Assembly (NCBI RefSeq): GCF_024139115.2
Contig: NW_026942651.1
Coordinates: 1 to 64,000, forward strand
Length of the DNA stretch: 64,000 nucleotides
DNA from: Armigeres subalbatus
Taxonomy: Eukaryota; Arthropoda; Insecta; Diptera; Culicidae
Direction of reading: 5' to 3'
Under the pieces are notes generated by a model. That model had not been told where the DNA came from. It did no database searches and saw only the letters and a list, made by a program, of their open reading frames with translations. The position numbers and the translations under genes are program-made. Below are positions 32,315 through 46,000 of this stretch, one piece after another (the first letter of the stretch is position 1; every line of letters starts with the position of its first letter).

Positions 32315-32884
32315 GTCTAGTAGTTTATTCAAATCGATCAAACCAGATTTGTATTTTTCTTGATACGACTAGTTCCTTTCTAGTAAACAACCAGACTATC
32401 TGTGAACAACGGTCTACTCACTTCAGAGTTGGATTTTATTGGCCCAATCTGGACCAGAGCTGTCTTCAAACTACTGAAAGACTCACTTCAGAGTTGGATT
32501 TTATTGGCCCAACTTGATTTTTTGAATCAATTTGTTTGATGATTTAGTAGTGCGTTGTTAGTATACGAAAAAAAATCCTTGTTCATGGATTTGCATAAGT
32601 TGAACTCGTTAAAATTCCCAGAGTTTTCTAGGATTTTTGTGGATATTTGGCATTTTTTACCGTTTTTTTTTTTTGAACATAGGTTTTTGAACATTGGTTA
32701 TATAAATGATGTGGTAATTTTGAACCTCCCTTCGTTACGATTTTTGTTTTGATCTTTCGGTGCTCGCACATTTCTGGATCAGTCACGCAGTCCCGCCTTG
32801 GTTGTGATCGAGGGTGTTGTACTTTCCACAATGTTATGAGTTACCGAAGAATAAACATCTGTAATTTGTATATGGTTTGTCACG

Positions 32885-33030
32885 ATTCACGGCGGCCGGC
32901 AGACGTTGTCCTGGATAGTAGGCGAAAATGTGCGATGTGAACAGCTCTGGTGAAATTTCCATACGATTTATCATTTTAGTTTTTCACGATTTACTCAACC
33001 TTACACGAGATTTTCGAATGAAGGAATATC
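32885..33030 (+). mobile_element. RTE-like LINE 3' UTR fragment, copy 2
   Basis: It shares GGCAGACGTTGTCCT-GATAGTAGGCGA and CACGATTTACTCAAC with 10944-11206, but the terminal CCAGCCGTTTTCGAGTT block is lost. Confidence 0.55.
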
Positions 33031-33290
33031 ATGAATTTCATTGCCATTTACATAATAAATCTTGATATTTTCAGGCAAAACGCCTTCAGTTCATATATTT
33101 CCGTTTTTTTGGGTTTTTAGGAATGCCGATAACCATAAAATCGACACTTAACATACAACCAACCAGCGGATAGTAGATTTTAATACATTTATGCATAAGA
33201 ACCTTGCAGAAACTGTATAATAATTGGGCATATACAATTTCGGGAGTTTTTAATACAATTGTTGTATTGAAATAATACAGATTTGTATTA

Positions 33291-33676
33291 CAGTCGACTC
33301 TCTACATCTCGATGTTCTATATCTCGATATCCCTGCCTATGTCGATGGTTCCCTCAGTCCCTTCAATCTACATACATTTGGGCTTTCTACATCTCGATAA
33401 CCTCCCTACCTCGATATCTCTCTATCTCGATGTGTTCTGATCATATTTTGTTCAGGATTTACTCTCCTTATGTCGATATGTTCAAATTTTTAGGCTACTA
33501 GACCATCTTTGGACAATAACAAACACATCAACAACAGGCAATGACATTTGTTTTGTTGTCGTTTTTCATGGCAACGAGGTTTTCTGGATCTAGTACCCAT
33601 TTCAATTTTCCTTCCACTCCTCGATCTCTCCCTATCTCGATGGTCCCTTCAATATCGAGATGTGGAGAGGCGACTA
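33291..33676. mobile_element. pogo-like MITE, TA TSD
   Basis: Left end CAGTCGACTCTCTACATCTC, right end CATGTGGAGAGGCGACTA-like, in inverted orientation, flanked by TA at 33289-33290 and 33677-33678. TATCTCGAT words recur about ten times inside. It is noncoding. Confidence 0.82.
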
Positions 33677-33699
33677 TATTTCAATACAATATTTGTATA

Positions 33700-35390
33700 A
33701 AAAGCTTACAGAATTGCATATGCCCAGATTTTATACAATAATTGTCAGATTTCTTTTTTGGGTGTAATTACTATTTATATTTCTGAAATAAATCCAATTT
33801 TTTACCAGTTATAAGATTATGCCTATAAGCATCCATTGCACAATGGTCTCAGAGTCGAATCTAGAAAAACAAAAATATTTATGCCTAAACTATTAGTTTT
33901 AGATATATAGTATCTTCGGGAAAATTTATTCATATTTTTTGACGATTTTTTTCCATGTAGTGAAATTAGGGTGGTACCTATATTTTAGGAGTTCATAATA
34001 TTAACTTTTTAATTTATCGGTGTAGAATTGTGCAATGTTCCACAAAGTTGTAGAGCATTTTATTTTGAGCAACTTTTCCGAAGATACCATTTTTCTATCG
34101 CTGATGGTTCACAAGTTATGAGCTTTTTCAATAAATACGTTAGGGCGGTCCCTAAAAATCGGTGTTCTTCCCATAACTATTGATACATTCAATTCTCGCA
34201 AAAACTTAGTTCCAAGCACTTTTAGAACTTTTGAAGACGCACATTCTTGTTAAAGAACCATGGATCTATTTCTTATACCAAAAAAGTTATTTGAGTTTTT
34301 ATAGGAAAAACATGTTTTTTCAATTACAAATATTACAAAATGAGGCAAACCGATTTTTAATCTATTGGTTCTATTCGAAAGCTCGTACTTTTCTTCGTTT
34401 ATGGTGGGAAAAATTAAAATGCGTTTTTTGTTTAGAGCGTTTTATTTGATTTTGAAAAAAATATGTTTAAAAAAAAACGGCTATAACTTGATAAATAAAC
34501 GAGATACGTCCATGTGTCTTCAACAAAAAGATGTGCCTTTTAAAGTTCTAAATGTGACCCACATAAAGTATCCCTTAAAAATCAATACATAAAAATATAT
34601 TAAAAGAAAACCGATTTTCGTAAGGACACGTTAAATTGATCAAAGTAGGCTGGTCGAAAGAACATATAGCAGAAAAAATACATTACATAACATACGCATG
34701 CTAGAGATCATTAACAGATAAATCCCCTACAGTTGTTTATCCCTAATCATTCATAAGATACACACGCACCAAAACCACCGCTCTTTGAATATCACTTCGT
34801 CTTTGTTTTGTTTCTAAGTCTCCCGTTTGGCGATCGCGTAGTCTCTCTATTTGTTTCGTTTTTGCGATTTACCTTGAAAGCACTGGCAACAAGGCGTGTA
34901 TACGTGTTTTTTCATCATCCACAAGACTGACTAAATTACGACATATAGGGTTAGCACAAGTGTTTTCGACAAACAATCTGACCCCGGCACATGATCGAAA
35001 ACAAATGACAAAAATTAAAAAGTAATGAATGAATAAAACTACAAATAATGGCGATACAACTGTTTCAGAGGATTATACCGAAGCACAATAGCTACTGCAG
35101 AAACAGCGCTTCTCCCTATATATATGTTTTTGCGCGAATGACACACTAATTGTGGGATTAATCCTATTTGCAGTTTGATACACAAAAGGCAACATTTAGA
35201 CTTTGCCTCTTCCAAGCACTAATTACATTAGAAGTACTCAACCACCAACTTGAATTTGCATTTCATACGACCCGACCCGACTATTTTTTTTTTTATTGTA
35301 TTCCAATTGGGATTTCCACTTTTTCTGTCACGTCACTGCTGGTCAGTGTAAGTTCATCGTTTGGTTGAACTTTGCATTCATAATGATCAC
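33700..35390. other. AT-rich stretch without recognised genes
   Basis: Contains long A/T runs and short frames only. The 33880-34620 part reads like the interior of an old DNA transposon, but no matching ends were found. Confidence 0.45.
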
Positions 35391-35399
35391 TTACCAATC

Positions 35400-36180
35400 G
35401 TGAAAGAAGCTAGTTCGCGCGCACTATGGAAGTTCTGAGCGTTCAGCTCTGCTCCAACCGCTAATTACACGTCTTCTGAATAGTGATCCTCAATTTCCAT
35501 TGATATTTATTTGAAATCGAAACATTTTTCACTCTAAGAGTGAGTCTCCGCCTAGAACCAATTGCCGGTTAGAACTAACTATTATTGCCGGTGATACTAA
35601 CGTGATCCACTAGAAAGCACGACTAATTACAACCACGAACGCTTTGACAAAGACGACACGAGACCGTCCAGAAGTGGCCACCGCTTGTCCGAACGAAAGT
35701 GAACATGATAATGGCTTTACGCGCGGCGGCAACCGAGTCGATGTAATCCACCGCCTATCAGCGCTCCGCCTCATACAAGCGGCTCTCGCTCTCGGTTCTA
35801 TACCACCATCATCACCATCGCGCGCACCCTTCCCTGTTTGAATTTTACCTCGATTCGGAAAAAGCAAAAACGTGTCCGGCGCCGCAAAACAAACCTGAGC
35901 TGCGCTGGTAGGTAGCGCGATGGCGTGGTGACGCGAGTAATAAAGTCGAATCTCATGCGCAATTTGGTGTAGGCAGAGCAGAGCGGTTGGGAGAATCTTG
36001 TGATCGCGAGTGTTCGTGGTTTGTTGATCGCGGCGACTATCAGCAACAACAAAAAGTGATGAGTGATACTTGGGTTGGGAGAGCAATCGGTTGGTCTTGG
36101 CGATAGTCTAGTTTGTGATCTAGTTTAGTGGTTCGATTGTTCGGTTGAGCACTGGAGGACTGTTTGATTTGTGGAAGATG
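35400..36180. other. GC- and CpG-richer unique stretch, possible promoter/5' exon
   Basis: Between AT-rich repeats, this block is clearly richer in G+C and CpG and shows no repeat copies in the window. It could be a promoter and 5' UTR exon of a gene whose coding exons lie outside. A 158-codon minus-strand open frame (35610-36086) has a composition expected from GC-rich noncoding DNA and no domain, so it is not called as a gene. Confidence 0.3.
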
Positions 36181-36397
36181 TTTTTGATGTAAATGTTTTA
36201 TTGGTTTATTGTTTGCTCGCGATAAAGTTGCATCTACTAACCGTATTTAAGTGTCCATCGTTATCATTTTTAATTAGGACCAACTCTATATGAGAAATGT
36301 CCATTACTTTTCGCGGGATCTCGCGACAACTCGAACAAAATTTAACATTTAATGTTGGCAGCACCCTCTCAGAATTCAATGAATCTTTCTGGACATG

Positions 36398-36479
36398 TAC
36401 TGCCGTCATACGCATATTTGTCCCACGTTTGCTGGGACTCCTATGTACATGGGACAGTTATGCGTATAACGGCAGTGTA
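36398..36479. mobile_element. Short palindromic MITE (CTGCCGTTATACGCAT)
   Basis: The inverted ends ACTGCCGTCATACGCATA and TATGCGTATAACGGCAGT are followed inward by TGTCCCA/TGGGAC. TA lies at both borders. About 80 bp, noncoding. Confidence 0.83.
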
Positions 36480-36839
36480 GACTTTGTAACAAAAAGCCAT
36501 GGACCATCTTTTGGAAAGGGCCAAACTTTTTTTTTACGGATTTTTTTCAAATGAATATAGCTGAAAAATGTTAGGTCCTACAAAAAAGTTTTGTATGGGT
36601 GACAATCGCAAAATCAGGCAAATAATCGAATAAAAATATTTGAAAAATTCCAAATAGAGTAATGCACTTAGAAAATTTATTTTTGAAATAAAAAGTCGAT
36701 TCGCAAGAAATACCACAATTCATTTGGACGAAATTTACGCTGGAGATAGGCAATTATGTTTTCCACCAACCGTTCATACATGGCAAGCTTTAAGAAAAAA
36801 AGCAATAGGTAATGTTTGAACATAACCTCGAGTAGACGG

Positions 36840-37640
36840 TACATATAAAGAAAAGGAAGGAGTTAGTCCCTTCTATGAATGAACGCATCTGCCCGTTATT
36901 AAGTAAAGGGAAAAGATAATGCCTACTTTAAATGAATGCGTTCGCCCGGTATAAGGTGAAAGGAGTTGATAATGCCAAAGGGAAAAGAACGCGTCTTCCC
37001 GGTATAAAGCAAAGGGAAAAGATAACGCCTTCTAGATGCATCTGCCCGGTAAGGCAAAACGAGTTGATAGTCCCTTTTTTTAAAGAATGCGTCTGCCCGG
37101 TACAAAGCGATGGGAGAGGTAACGCCTTCTTTAAATGGATGCATCTGTCTGGTATAAGGCGAATGAAGTTGATAATACCTTCTTTAAAAGAACGGGTCTG
37201 CTCAGTATAAGGTGGAGAGAAGGGTAATGCTTTCTTTAAATTGATTCGCCTCTCCGGCAACTCGGAGGAAGGGGTAATGCCTTCTTTAAATGGTAGCGTC
37301 TTTCCATTATAAGGTGAAAGGAGGAGATAAAGGGTTCTTTAAAATAACCCGTCTGTTTGATATAAGGCGAAATAAGCAATAAGAGAGGGATAATGAATTC
37401 TTTTAATGAATGCGTATGCCCGGTATAAGGCGAAAAGAGTTGATAAAACCATATAAGAACGCATATGCCAGGTATAAGGCGAAGGAAAGTGTAATGCTTC
37501 TATAAATGGATGCGTCTGCCCGGTACAAAACGAAGGGAGGATACAATGCCATATTTAAATGAATACGTTTTCTTGGTATAAAGCGAAAGAAAGAAATAAA
37601 GGTTTATTCAAAAGAAGTCTATCCCTAACAAAGTAAAGAG
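36840..37640. repeat. Minisatellite, ~53-60 bp unit
   Basis: About fourteen units of the type TAATGCCTTCTTTAAATGAA-TGCGTCTGCCCGGTATAAGG-CGAAAGGAGT with indels. Both strands show open frames of around 100 codons (for example 36928-37260, minus) made of imperfect 19-residue peptide repeats; these are treated as repeat by-products. Confidence 0.9.
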
Positions 37641-37828
37641 AAGAGATAATCCCTGCATTATATTTGGCCCGTCTGTTAGATATAATAAATTTGTAAGGGG
37701 AAATTGAAATTTCGAAAACTACTTCTACATATTCTGGGAGGCCTTCCTTAGCCGTGAGGGAAGATGAGCGATTCCAAGCAACAGCATCAAAATTTAAGAA
37801 AATTTTTAATTCATGATTTTCTATTGAG

Positions 37829-40800
37829 TTGAAACTTTGCACAGTTTTTCAATTTCATCTAAATCGTCATTTTTCGATATCAAATCTTCATATTGAGTCA
37901 CGACTAACTTTTCAAAAGGGTGTATGTGAAAATGGTTCAAAATATTTAAAAAGCTGCACAGCAAAAACGGAATGTTCGATTGTTATGATTTTTTCAGCAA
38001 AGTTAGACAACTAAATGGTGATTCTTAAGAAAATGTGCACAGTAAAAAAAAATATTTTTTTGCCTTTAAAAATATCATTTTTGTCACAAAAACTCAAATA
38101 TCTCAAAACCCTATCTTTTTTCGAACGTAATTTTTTTAGGGAAAACGGTCCATTATATTAGCTATCTACCATAAAAATTTGGTGATGGTAAACTAATAAA
38201 CAAAAAAGTTATGACATTTCAAACATTTCACAATTTTCACATATAGTAAACAAAAAAATTTCCGTGTATTTTTTTTTCAAGAATCGCAGTTTGATGCTGA
38301 TTTTATTGTTAAGGGCCTTGCGTGAGTTAAACAAGTTGTTTGTATGATATTCCATATTTATGTATTCATCGATATTATGTATATTATATGTATAAATATT
38401 ACATGTATAAATAAATAAAATGAATTAATATTATCCTAAGTATTAAATTAAATGTGGCAGTTACAATAATGTTGTTATAGAAACTCTAAGAGTTTTGGGT
38501 TTGAATTTTGGTATGGGTTATGATATCATGAAAACAGTTTATTAATACTTATTTTTTATTTATTTTTATTCAAATTTTTAAAATATCGAACACTTTTGAA
38601 TTATTATCAGCACAGTTTGAGTATAGTTTTGCTTTAATTTTATTTTCCGACAATGGAATGAAACAGTGAAATTTTTGGGTTCCTTGGATCGTTTTCGCGT
38701 TATTAAATTGCTCGCTGAGCTCTGAAGCCTTTATTTCGTACTCTTCAGTAGTAGTAAAACAAAATGATAATTTGGTTAAATCTTTTTCTTTTCTACGATT
38801 TGCCCAATCAAAAAGTTCTTTCGCAGCTTTAATTGGATGCTCACGTTCTTTGGCTAAACTTGCTCTTGTGGCCATGCGCTTTATTGTTCCTCCAATAGCA
38901 TCACAAGGACCTTTGCCATGTGATGTAGCAAAAAAATGCCATTCTGCATCAATTCCGTACATTGATTTAAATTGACATAGGCTCGAAAAATTCTTACGAT
39001 TTTTGTACTGCGACGCTGCTCCATCAGACATGAAATATATCTTTTTGACTTCTTTATGCTTATCAACGCGTAAAAAGTTAATCCTTTCTCACTGAACAAG
39101 TTTACGGACACTGAATCGTGTCCTACACCTCCGGCCATTATAATAAAACTTAAGTGTTCAATTTGCGTACTTCCATTAAAATAAATAACGAATGGATGAA
39201 TTGTAGCTTGTTGTACGTTCCAGTGATGGGACTGCACTTCATCTTACAATACAAAGCTGTAATTTTCAGAAAATCACAAATGACTAAAAATTCACCATTT
39301 TGTAATGTATTTTTCGTGAAGGATTCGTGAGGATTAAACTTTCTAATTTCAAGCAAAAATATTACACAAACTTATCTACAGGTTTTACAATAGTTTCTAT
39401 GTCACACCTATCCGTGGTCACCCATTGCTCAAATGATAACTGATCAATATATTTTTCTTCAAACTCAGCGAATAAAGTATTTTCCAATGATGAAGAATCT
39501 GGTCAATCCGAACAAGATCGTAGATAGCAATTTGATGTTGTATTTTCACACAAAAGACTACCAGTTTACATTTTAATATCCTTTGTTAAATTGATTCTTT
39601 TCAAACTATGTAAAATAAGATTAATATTCTCATGGGTTGTGCACACACACATTATGTGTTCCTGAATTGGAAACAAGCTTACATTGCCTTGGCCGAAGGC
39701 TTGCAAATAAGGAAAACCTATTTTAATATTATCGTGAATTTCCTTGAAGCGTGTGTACGCTTCTTTCAAAGTCGTCATCATTAATCGTTTTTGGATTGCT
39801 TGACGCTTTCCATCTTTTTACTGATACATAATCTTTTGACCAGGCATAGCTCGACTTACTTCATCATCTTCAAAATATTGAACTACTATTTCTTTTGTCT
39901 CATCTGTTAATGCAGTACTAGACCTAGTATTTTTGGTTGAAAGACAGTTATTCTTCAATTGTTTTGCCTCTTTTACTGTATTTCTATTGGTTTTGAACTC
40001 ATCAATGGCATCCTGAATAGACCACGAACTTGGCAGCATCGACAAAATCAATAATTTTTCTTTCCTTGTCGTGGCTGCATTCGAGAACCTTTCCTTCATA
40101 TTTATAATTACCTCATCGTAGTCTGTATTTTCCACATCATCAGGTCCTAATTTGAAGAGGTTTCTTCGTACAGCTTCGTTTATTTCACGGTATTTTTCTC
40201 CGGGTAATAAACGTAGTCCATCTTACTCCATTTAATCAGGTCACTTTTATCCCAGCTATGCCTCGTTAAAGCGTTCGATGTTGACCTTTTGGATACACTC
40301 ATCTTCCGATTGATTTGTTGAAACAGATTTCGCTGATGGTACGGTGGCAAGGCTCTCAGCACTTAATACTTCTGGTAATTCCTCAGTTGTTGTCGATACA
40401 TCTGGCAATTCCTCAGTTGCTGTCGTTTTCGAACTTCCTGCGCTCTGCTCAACCGATGATATACAGATTGCTCTTTTGTCAACGTTTAGACGGCAGGACG
40501 TGCAAATGCGTAAATTTGTATTCAATGTGGACATTGGAGCATAACCAGTCGCTTTCAGTTTATCTATGGTGCTTTCGGTGAGATTTCGTAACTCTTTTGA
40601 ACACTTTTTTCCATCAAACGGCCTACAACAGTTGAGAAAGCGGCTACTCATGTTGTTCGTAATATTTCAATAAACAAAATCACTTTTAAGTTTTACTGAC
40701 TAGTTTGGTGTCATTTGTGACTGAAGAAAAAATTACTATAAGATCTTTAACAACCTTAGTAGTAGTAATTTTTTGCTTTTTCGTGAGCATTGTCATGGTA

Positions 40801-41629
40801 TGTACCTATCATGCATTTGTTGTTGTTGAAGATACCCGTTTCCTCCCGATCATAAAGTCTATTCTCTAAGAGGTATATTTTTTGCAGGTAAACTATAGAC
40901 GTACACGTGTATATAAATCTTTGATTTTGCAGCTTTTGTCTTAAAAATAACATTTCTGATATGTTTCTATCAACGTTATTATCAACAGGTTTCAACACTA
41001 TTAAAAGAATTTTTCGCCAGTCACGTGCAATGAAAATTATGACACTATCAATACTTTTGATCACAACACTGGATCGTGTCTAAGTTTCTTATAGATGCTA
41101 TGAATAATTAAATCAAAATATCATGAAAACAACTTGTTTAAATCACGTCCCTTAACAATAAAATCTGCATCAAACTGCAATTCTCGAAATAACTTACAAA
41201 GAAAAAAATTTTTTTTACTAAATGTGAAAATTGTGAAATGTTTGAAATGTCATAACTTTTTTGTTTATTAGTTTACCATCACCAAATTTTTATGGTAGAT
41301 AGCTAATATAATGGACCGTTTTCCCTAAAAAAATTACGTTCGAAAAAAGATAGGGTTTTGAGATATTTGAGTTTTGTGACAAAATGATATTTTTAAAGGC
41401 AAAAAAATTTTTTACTGTGCACATTTTCCTAAGAATCACCATTTAGTTGTCTAACTTTGCTGAAAAAATCATAACAATCGAACATTCCGTTTTTGCTGTG
41501 CAGCTTTTTAAATATTTTTGAACCATTTTCACATACACCCTTTTGAAAAGTTAGTCGTGACTCAATATGAAGATTTGATATCGAAAAATGACGATTTAGA
41601 TGAAATTGAAAAACTGTGCAGAGTTTCAA
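37829..41629. mobile_element. 3.8-kb DNA transposon with ~515-bp terminal inverted repeats
   Basis: The left repeat 37829-38345 starts TTGAAACTTTGCACAGTTTT. The right repeat, about 41115-41629, is its inverse with few differences over some 515 bp. The interior encodes a broken minus-strand transposase-like protein (38570-40651). Precise tips are uncertain because no target duplication could be found. Confidence 0.88.
38570..40651 (-). pseudogene. Broken DDE-like transposase of an unassigned superfamily
   Basis: Frames, in protein order: 40651-40256, a Cys-rich N-terminus (NCCRPF..KKCSK and LRICTSCRLNVD, possibly zinc-binding) then a Ser/Thr/Glu linker; 40135-39818, with LLILSMLPSSWSIQDAIDEF and ending VSRAMPGQKIM; 39781-39566, KIGFPYLQAF and HIMCVCTTHENINLIL; 39356-38881, GEFLVICDF and HHWNVQQATIHPFVIYF; 39031-38570, MSDGAASQYKNRKNF, FFATSHGKGPCDAIGGTIKR and ELFDWANRRK. 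This order resembles a widespread animal transposase family in which ICDF and SDGAASQ would carry the first two acidic residues. The superfamily could not be named with confidence. Frameshifts, or unrecognised introns, separate the blocks. It sits between the long inverted repeats, so it is the element's own gene. Confidence 0.78.
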
Positions 41630-41807
41630 ATATTTTCGAAATGGTCGCTCAGGATCGACTGACATGCCCCCGTGGAATGCCTCAGATGCGTGGCTACCAA
41701 GCAAGATTATGCTGAAGAAGGCTGGGTTCAACTGCTGGCCCGGTCTGGGAAATTTATCGATGAAAATATTTCTCAACTTGTTTAGGCTACGTTGGAGGTC
41801 CTTTGTA

Positions 41808-41900
41808 GCTTAGTTGGTTAAAAGCACCAGTTTAGCGTACCGAGGCTCGTGGATTAGAGCCCGATGGAAGGAAAGTGGTTACCCCCAATAAATTTTCAAA
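41808..41900 (+). mobile_element. tRNA-like SINE head
   Basis: TAGCTTAGTTGGTTAAAAGC has the A-box layout, and about 45 bases on GTGGATTAGAGCCC is B-box-like. The body that follows is not shared with the other SINEs here. Confidence 0.45.
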
Positions 41901-43080
41901 TCAAAACCTTAAACCTGAATGTACATGTATCTTCCACAACATGCAGCATTACCTCTCCCACTCATTTGAACATCCGCATTGGAACGCACCTATGTACGTT
42001 TTGAATCATTCATCCTTTTCTAGCTAATGTAAATCCGACGATGTATCAACGCAACCATGAATCATGCACTCATCATAGACTCTACAATCGCCCTCTCTCC
42101 ACTCTTGAGACTTAGTTAATAATAAAAATCATATATTGAGAAACATATTATATACGTTCCATATAAATGCACTCATTAATTAATATTTGTTATCCACTTG
42201 TTCAAACTCAATATACTTTAATTCATTTTTTTGTTTTGTTTTTAACCAAAACCTCATGAATTCTATTAATATTCATTCTTATCATTTAGTATTTACTCAA
42301 GCCGAGGCAAGTGCGAGAAACTGAGGTCAACATACATATCTGTAGAGATACCAATTTGGTGGCATTGAATGAAATAGTACTAATTCATTTTATGATAAGT
42401 GAAGCCATTCCACTATTCTTATACAACCACTAAAATTTATTTCGGAGGAATCCATTAGAATCCAATGTAAACTAGTCGTAATCTTAAACGAAGAGTATTA
42501 AATATCAATCCAAAATTCATCAAACACAATCTACATAGATTACATCATTTAAAATACTGTTCATATTCATCTCAAAGTTGAAATTAATACAATTCCAATG
42601 TTAATCAAGAAGACGCCTAGATACTAATAAGAGTACAAACAAACTTTGCTTAGAGTTCGAATCGAAAGCATTTCGTTAGCGATAATTTTACATGAAACCA
42701 GAATCAAATACATTTATAACATCAGTCCAATCCTATAGTAATCTAAGTATTACATCATAAAGTCTACATTTCCGTTGTAATCCATTACGATGCAATATAC
42801 AAAGCTCAGTTTTGTGTAAGAGATAACTGACGAATTTGCATGGAATTATCGAAACAAAATCCCAATCTGAAGCAATCCAAAACCAATCCCAAACCATTCA
42901 ACATCCAACGCAAATTAAACGAAACTTCAACTAAGAATAAATCCATATCCAATAAAAAATCAAAGCACAACAAAACTAACTATATGTAACTTGAATCTGC
43001 CTCAAAAACAATACATATTCAACCAACCTCCAATCAAAATCTTTTCACAATCTAATCCAATCTAAATTCTAGAGCGATAA
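41901..43080. other. AT-rich stretch, no gene recognised
   Basis: Very AT-rich with few frames. 42299-42420 holds a diverged copy of the ATACGTATCTG repeat family found at 52361, 57946 and 62946. Confidence 0.5.
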
Positions 43081-43088
43081 TTAACATG

Positions 43089-46000
43089 CAGCGCCGTAGC
43101 GTGTGGTTGGCCAGGTTGGCCCCCGCCAAGGGCGCCAGCTCTCAGGGGGGCGCCGAAATCAAGAATTGACTTGATTGAATCGTCAATAATTTTTATTCGC
43201 TCAATCGATTCTTTATTTTATTTCAGATGAACTTTCCCAAAGAACCCATGTTTTGACGCCTCTAAATATTTTTAAAAATTAAAACAAGATTGGCCTATCA
43301 TTTGCCCGACTTTGAAAGAATATTGGGACAATTTTCCAGGCCGGTTCACACGAGCAGCACTTTTTCGGTTTTTGTTTTCGATTTTTCAAAAGTTAGAGGC
43401 TTTAAGAAATATGAATTCTTCGGGAAAGTTGGCATTAAAAGTCAAAGAATCAACTGAAACAAAAAAAAATCGTTTTCAAAACTAAAATCTAAAAAAGAAC
43501 CAGCCTGAAAAATTCATCATTCGTTGAAAGTCGGGTTGTCCCGTTACGCTGGGATATGGATACTCTGAAGTAGTGCGTAACGGTGTAAATCCGGTCATAT
43601 CGCCAGGCTCGGTACAACACCGAAGCTGACAATATGACATCCCTAACCCCGAATCCCAAGGTGTCAGGCAACCCGTGCCGAGGAGATGAATGGCCTGGGG
43701 GGTGAAACAATTAGCCAGGCAGTTAACAGAGCCTGTAATGCTGGGTAGACACCCTTCGTGTTGCATTACGGATTAAGATCTACCACACTGTGCTCTAGTT
43801 CTTACTATTCTTGTTAATACTTATGAGTGATGGTCGGAAGAGTATGGAACGACTATAATTTGCTCTTAGATGACCCATTTTTTGCTCCTTTTGGATGGAG
43901 TCAATGGAGTAAATTGTAAAAACGTAATTCAACCTTAGGCTGGTTTTCGAAGCTGACGACATGAATCTCCAAGCTCCAGAGCGCTGATTATTTAGGAAAG
44001 AAGCGGATACGAATTTGATAAATCTGCTAAGCCCTCTGACTGATTAGAGCTCTGTGTAAAAGTGAGACTCCGAAATGCCAAACGTAATGAAATCAGATAT
44101 AAAAATTGTTTGATCTTCAGTACCGATGCATGGTCAAAATCAGTATTATACAACTTATTTTTTATGCAGAAATTGATTGAGGGCGCGCCTTTGAGAGTTG
44201 GTATTAGCCATTCCTCAAAGTATATAAATAGCGGTACCTTAATCTAAAGAGGCTTTACATTAAGCTTGAGAAACATATGAATAAAAAACGACTACTTCAT
44301 TTCTTCTCAATATAAATGGAGCAGAAAGACATGCACTAAACAAATGACACGAGTATACTACAAAAGTTCAATGAAATGGACGCAGTGGTTCATCCCGAAA
44401 AAAAAAAGTCGGGCAAATGTTAGGCCAAACTTAAAAAACAGCATCTTTTCAATTTTTTGTTTTAAATTTTAAAAATACTTAGAGGCGTATAAAATATGGG
44501 GTCTCCGAGAAAGTTCACCTTAAATAAAATAAAGATTCGATCGAGCGAATAAAAATTTGCGACAGGAAAGGTCAATTACGGCTTGTCATTAAACGAGTTT
44601 GTACTACTCCTTTTACTTCCACCACTTCAAATGGAATAGTACAAACCAGGGTTGTAAATTTTCGGTAGCACTGGATGAAGGTGATGTTTTTTTATATCAT
44701 GTTTTTATTGTCTTCCTGCTTTGAAATCAACCTCACATTCTCGGAGAGACAGAAAAGTAAACAACAGAACTCACATCACCCACTGCGCCGCGAAGATGAA
44801 ATTTACCACAGCAAAATGTACACATTCACCCAGCAAATTGAATAAATTCACCACGTGTTTAAATGGGCCACTCACAGTCATACGGTATGGCGCGAACTGA
44901 GCAGCCTGTCAGAGCGACTTGTGAGTGGCTGAATGCGAAATTGAACTGTCGGTGTTGGAAATGATTTTTCGGCTGCACCCAGTCGCACTCACCACGACGG
45001 CGATGAAGGCGACTGCAGGTTATACTGAGATCCATGTTTTTCACTCCATTGACTGTGAAATATTTCCACCCTGGTACAAACGACAAGTGACAAAATTCCT
45101 CTAGAAGCACAAAATGATTATTTATCAAGAATTACGGCATGAAACAAAGAACAGTTTTATTAGTTGCAAGCCCAATTAATAACAAACCGGCTACAAAATC
45201 TGAAGATTTATGGTACGAAGACCTCCAAAACCGTTATTAAGGGACCAAGAAAAATAAATAAAAATTCATATCAAAAAGTTATTTGAAAGTTATGGATTGG
45301 AATATTTCCATTTTTGAATACTTTTACTGTCACCAGTGGGGAAAAATGCGAAAATATCTAATATGCAACAGGCAGAGATAATGTACTTTGCCAAAATAAC
45401 TATAGTTCGGTTATTATTTCTCAAAGCTTTTGTAGATTGTGATTGGAAATACCTATAAGCAGCACGTGCAATCAAAGCATTTACCACCTCACTTTACCAC
45501 GAAGCTTTTCTTGCTTCCAATGGTGAATCCGACCCAGTGTTGTAAAATGTCATTTGCATTCGTTTGAATAATTTTCCCAGAACTTTTTCCAGAAGGTAGC
45601 TATCGATTCATGATGTATGACGAACTTATAGCGCTCAAATGTGTCTACAACTTTGTCTAACAAGACATTGCTGTAAATATGTTATCTGGGGCGTGGGAGG
45701 CAAAATGTCATTCAAATGACATTATGTCAAATGACACGTGACATTTTGGAGAGTTTTCACTCTCCAGCCTTAGATGTTATATTTAAAGTAATGTACCCTT
45801 TTTTACTTCTGAAGAAAGTTATTAACAAAAATATAGGCCTACTCAAGCGTTATGAGTACATCTAAAATTATGGAATAAATTTGGCTTCGAAAGAAAGTTA
45901 TGGACAAATTAGCCAAATGACATGCAGATGACATTTTACAAGCCTGATCCGACCACTTCATAGATTGATTTTATTGACCTAACGAAGTACAACCGTACCT

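Noticed and set aside
35610..36086. 158-codon minus-strand open frame
   Set aside because: No domain, biased composition from GC-richer DNA, overlapping open frames on the other strand, and no splice or start context. Described only as a possible promoter block.
36923..37260. Open frames of 73-110 codons
   Set aside because: By-products of the ~57-bp minisatellite; the unit length is near a multiple of three but indels break any consistent protein repeat.
44859..45128. 89-codon minus-strand open frame inside hAT element B
   Set aside because: No similarity to a hAT transposase or any other domain I recognise, and no start or splice context.
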